Shown here: in pieces, positions 60,401 through 64,000 of the stretch
How the letters are laid out: each line of letters starts with the position of its first letter
How positions within the stretch are numbered: position 1 is the first letter of the stretch
Assembly: GCF_030272615.1 (NCBI RefSeq)
Contig: NC_081405.1
Location: 475,478,008-475,542,007, forward strand
Reading direction: 5' to 3'
DNA: 64,000 nucleotides
DNA from: Cryptomeria japonica
Lineage: Eukaryota > Streptophyta > Pinopsida > Cupressales > Cupressaceae
Translations under genes and position numbers: made by a program
The notes under the pieces: generated by a model
What the model was told of the DNA's origin: nothing
The model's input: the letters and a program-made list of their open reading frames with translations, nothing else
The model's database searches: none

Positions 60401-60402
60401 AC
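57402..60402 (-). other. Continuation of the noncoding minus-strand Tat-type body
   Basis: On the minus strand 57730-57600 holds two GGATGCTTGGC-type segments like the conserved leader (GATGCTTGGCTG at 14038). The frames at 58170-59750 are Ser/Pro/His/Ile-rich and repetitive, without a recognisable domain. No gag-pol. It ends where a plus-strand LTR begins at 60403. Confidence 0.45.
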
Positions 60403-61175
60403 TGTAGACACCTAAATTGTCATAGCCTAATTAAATAAATATTTTATTTATTTAATTATTTTATCCTAAGTGATCAATCAATTAATTAAATTATTTAATT
60501 AGTTAATTTATTTATTAATCCTCTTCTAGCCTCTCCTCATTTAAATAAATATTTTTATTTATTTAAATTATCCTTTCTCTAAATTAAATAAATATTTTAT
60601 TTATTTAATTGGTTCCACCTCTATTGATTAAATATATCTTTATTTATTTAAAAAATTTATTATATTTTTTCCTCCATGACACTTGTCATTCATCTCTTAA
60701 TTTGCCTTTAACCAACTCCTTCATATTTTATTATTTCCTATACCTACCCCTTAATCCTAGCCGACCATTTATCCTTTCACCTCTTAATCATATCCCTTCA
60801 TTTTTAAGTTGTCTCTCTATATAAGAGGATCCTTTCATCATTATCAACCCTAACTAATGTGATCATATCCCTAATAAAAAGTGAAGTCAATCTTCATGTG
60901 ATCAAGAAATCAAGCATCTCCACAACCACAATCCATTCTTTGTTGAGCTCTTGTACACAATACAAAATTTCAGAGAAATTATATCAAGCAAGATCACTGG
61001 AGATCAAAACTTACTAAGCATGTGCATGGTATAATCTTTCATTTTTTTGATATTTTGCATTTGTTAGGTTCTTCATTGGTGTATGGTGGATTTTTAATCG
61101 TATAAATAGGGTTTTATGTGGTTCAATCTTTGTTGGTTTTACAATATTTTAATCTTCCAAATTTCACCGCACACA
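60403..61175 (+). repeat. 5' LTR of a second plus-strand Tat element
   Basis: 773 bp from TGTAGACACCTAAATTG to CGCACACA, clearly related to the LTR at 12110 (same AAATAAATATTTTATTTATT stretches and TCTATATAAG box near 60815). A PBS follows, so it is a 5' LTR. No PPT precedes it. Confidence 0.88.
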
Positions 61176-61178
61176 TTT

Positions 61179-61198
61179 TGGCATACACGATGGGACTT
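61179..61198 (+). other. Primer binding site of the second Tat element
   Basis: TGGCATACACGATGGGACTT starts three bases after the LTR end, at the same spacing as TGGCACGCCCGGTGGGACTC at 12849, with several changes. Confidence 0.7.
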
Positions 61199-62935
61199 TA
61201 GGCCCTTTTTCTAACATCATTTTTGCATTTTAAATCTTTTTTGTGAAGTTGCAGATTAGCTCAACAATGATTATGGGCCAAAATCATGTACACAAGATCT
61301 TTTGTTGTATTTGTGTGTTGTTTAAATTTATTATTTTGTAGATCACCAAAATCATGTTTGTGCATCATCTTTCTACGTCTACGAGTGATATTATTGCACG
61401 TCCATGTATCCTTTTTTTCACATTTTTAGTTTTTGGATTTGACGACATTCTACACTTTATTTCACATGTGTGCTTCATGTTATTGTGTCTATGTTTAGTT
61501 TTTATGCATTTACGTGTAACAAGGCCAAATATCTAATCTTTTATATCATGTATATGACAATCTATGTCATGTATTTGATACTTATTATCACATATATGAT
61601 CGATCTTGTTGCGTATTTGGTAGACACTGTGATTTTGCAAGTTCCAAGTTCTTAGTCTACATCTTTTTGCATTTGTGTCGAGTATAATTGTGTATATGTT
61701 TTTTTGCATTTGTCTTTCATTCAGGGTTTCATTTTGCATTTGATTTTATTTTTTGTTCCAATATATTGTGGCCTAACAAAGTGGTGCAAATGTCTCTATC
61801 ATCTTTTCGAAGGCCCCTTTCTCACATTTCATTTGGGATTTCTAAAATTAACCTAAAAAGTTTGCTTGCAGGTTGGGGTAATCATTGAAATTACTAATCA
61901 TTTTCTTGCATGGGTAATTTAGGTTTATATCTTCCTTTTTTTGTCTACTTTAATTAGGGTCACATCATTTTCATTAGGGTAAATTAACTTTGTTTGAAGT
62001 TTCTTATGGTTTTGGCATGCTTTGTCTTTAGTTTAGAACCTTTAATGTGATGAAAAAGGTATCCTCTCACCTTTCCTTCCATTTGATCTTGGGTGTAACA
62101 AAAATTATTATTATCTTTTAGAGGGTATGCCTCTTGAGTAGCCCATAAGGCCAAGTGAGAGGGAACGACCCAAGTGGTACTTTGTTTCAGTCTGCTATAT
62201 AAATAATTATGGTTTTTGATGAAAGTCTCTTATCACTTGTTGTTGATGTGTTATACTGATAGATGTCTCCTCTAGTAACCTTGTGATGTGTAAAACCCGA
62301 AAGGGCTAGGAGCCCTCTTAATTAAGTGAACTACTACATGTATAGCTGCTAGTATACTCTAAAACATTGCTGGAAATATAATATTAGTGGCCCACACTTT
62401 TTTGACAAAACATTGTGATAGCTTTAGTGCAAGGGTATAGATGAATTTCCCCCCATAAGGCTCCCATGAAATGAGACATAAATCCTTGACTTAGCATAAG
62501 CTACTTGTAGCTTTCTAGGGAGAGGGTGATTGGGCCATCCCTCCAATCCTAGAGGCATCTACCTGTCCTTTCACACAAAGACAAAATAGTGTATACACCC
62601 CTCAAGGTGTCCCTACATTTGAGTCGATAGAGATTCCAAGTTATGGGTTGAGGTTACTACCATGAGACCTTGTCCTTAGGCTAAGAAGTATTTGAAGTGC
62701 TTTTGATTATGTTTAGACATGTAGAAATTGGTTTGTTTTGGCCTAGTAAACATACACATTGCACTCAAAATTTGACAAAAACACCTTTAGAAAGTGTGTC
62801 TTCTTTTTTTTATATCTTCTTGCCACAAAACAATCAACATTAAGATCTAGTCACATTCAACATTTGTAAAATCTAGATAGAAATTAGAACATCACTAGAA
62901 TCGTGTTTGTGTCATTTCTTGGTGCATATACGACA
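61199..62935 (+). other. Leader of the second Tat element
   Basis: A degenerate T/G-rich repeat zone (GTGTTGCATTTGTGT-like, 61300-61720) is followed by the conserved leader block, with GTGAGAGGGAACGACCCAAG at about 62155, TGGTAC, TAGTGGCCCACAC near 62390 and CCCATGAAATGAGAC. No gag was reached: the sequence is interrupted by a copia-type LTR near 62940. Confidence 0.7.
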
Positions 62936-62939
62936 TATC

Positions 62940-64000
62940 TATTGGAATGCATTGATACCGGTAGTAAACTGAGAGGGGGGGGTGAATCAATTTACTAATA
63001 ATAACAACAGCTAATTCAATTATAAAACTTAAACATGAGCACAACCCAATGAAGAATATAACATGAAAGCACAACACACATAGCACCAATATTTGACGTG
63101 GAAAACACGAAAAGCAAAAAACCACGGTGGGAAACCCTACCCACAATCTAATGAATACTCTACAGTAGTATTATTAATAATTACAATGGGGTCTGCACAT
63201 GTAGAAAGGCTAACATCCTAGAGTGCACTTCTCATCACAAAGGGAAGTCTCACTGACTTACAAAATCATTGGACTACAATTTGGAAAATAATGAGCTATG
63301 AAAGTAGCATCTACTAATGCCTGATATATTTCTGGTTAAGCACTGATGTCTGCTCTACAATACAAAACCTTTTCAACCTTCACCTAAATGATATGGCTTT
63401 ATTCACACTTATTTCTTCCTCTAATAATGTAGACTTAGCCAACCATAACCATCGCATGTCCATTTACATGAATAGATCACCTATAAATACAGATCATCAA
63501 CCTTATTGACAAGGTCGACTAAACCCAAAACCCATAAACTCATAATTAAAAAAATTACATCACATGATACCACCTGACCAATATTATGATTTACATTACA
63601 TATCATGGACCTAAATCAAGTAACCAAACAATTATATCCACTGGGAATTCCGCTAAGACCAAGATCCAACAAAATTCACTTGCCGATAGAAACCCTCAGT
63701 GAAAGTTTAACTGGATCCAAATAGGACCACCATAATAGCACACCATCCAATGCAAAGTCACCAAATGCTCGGGATATGATCAAGAAACACCAAAAACATG
63801 AACGAAATTGATTCCATAAGTCAGACCCAAAATCCACTAACCAAGTCACTGAAACAGCATACCGGTAAAGCTAACCGAGAATGCCAGAAGTTGGTAAAGC
63901 CAAAAGCTGGCTGGTAAAGCCAAGAACAAGTTGGTAATTGGAAATACCCAAAGCAATAACCAAATCATGAAACCACCAGAATATAGCAAGCATGTAACCA
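62940..64000 (-). repeat. Partial copia-type LTR, minus strand, cut by the window end
   Basis: GTAAACTGAGAGGGGGGGGTGAATCAA (split: 62966-62991) is the reverse complement of the C-rich end block of this LTR family. A PBS-like CGGTATCAATGC lies just outside on the minus strand (about 62960-62949). Also present are GACGTGGAAAACACGAAAAG and CTAACATCCTAGAGTGCACT. Near 63855-63945 GGTAAAGC words are repeated. The LTR start lies beyond 64000. Confidence 0.7.

Overview
The window looks like nuclear DNA from a large-genome seed plant, and it is almost entirely retrotransposon sequence. It is AT-rich and has nested LTR retrotransposons, a full-length L1-type LINE with a plant-style RNase H, eukaryotic splice signals, a ribosomal protein L22 relic and a short-chain dehydrogenase relic. 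The very long Tat-lineage Ty3/gypsy elements, old decayed insertions and heavy nesting suggest a gymnosperm. That is an inference, not something the sequence proves. I see no intact host gene, no tRNA or rRNA gene and nothing prokaryotic.

Layout. 1-1935: AT-rich sequence, a GA-rich repeat and one end of a probable CACTA DNA transposon. 1939-9534: a broken minus-strand Tat-like element (gag, 24-bp tandem repeats, conserved leader). A 3.6-kb solo LTR (4500-8120) with its own GC-rich palindromic minisatellite has inserted into its repeats. 9535-12109: a decayed, unidentified gene fragment between direct repeats. 12110-28263: a structurally complete 16.2-kb Tat-lineage Ty3/gypsy element with 736-bp LTRs, ATAAT target duplication, PBS, long leader, gag, protease, G-patch-like region, RT, two RNase H domains, integrase and PPT. 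Its 3' part carries a plant-mobile-domain (PMD) gene in antisense with a recognisable intron. 28603-35990: a full-length minus-strand LINE with a 16-bp target duplication, ORF1/ORF2 overlapping by ATGA, and a dehydrogenase fragment at its 5' edge. 36295-37612: an RPL22 pseudogene and an unrecognised coding relic. 38590-44569: nested copia-type LTR material. 45300-60402: minus-strand Tat-type leader, LTR and noncoding body, into which a 6.9-kb copia-type element without pol (50512-57396) has inserted. 60403-62930: LTR, PBS and leader of another plus-strand Tat element. 62940-64000: part of one more copia-type LTR.

Recurring themes. The coding frames of the Tat element and the LINE are broken almost only by nonsense codons explainable by C-to-T or G-to-A changes, with almost no frameshifts, which fits decay of methylated DNA. 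Tat leaders from four elements share a conserved untranslated block. The best candidates for something little described are the antisense intron-bearing PMD gene with complementary minisatellites at both ends of the Tat element, the pol-less copia-type element with four zinc knuckles and an unknown long ORF, and the LINE/dehydrogenase chimera.
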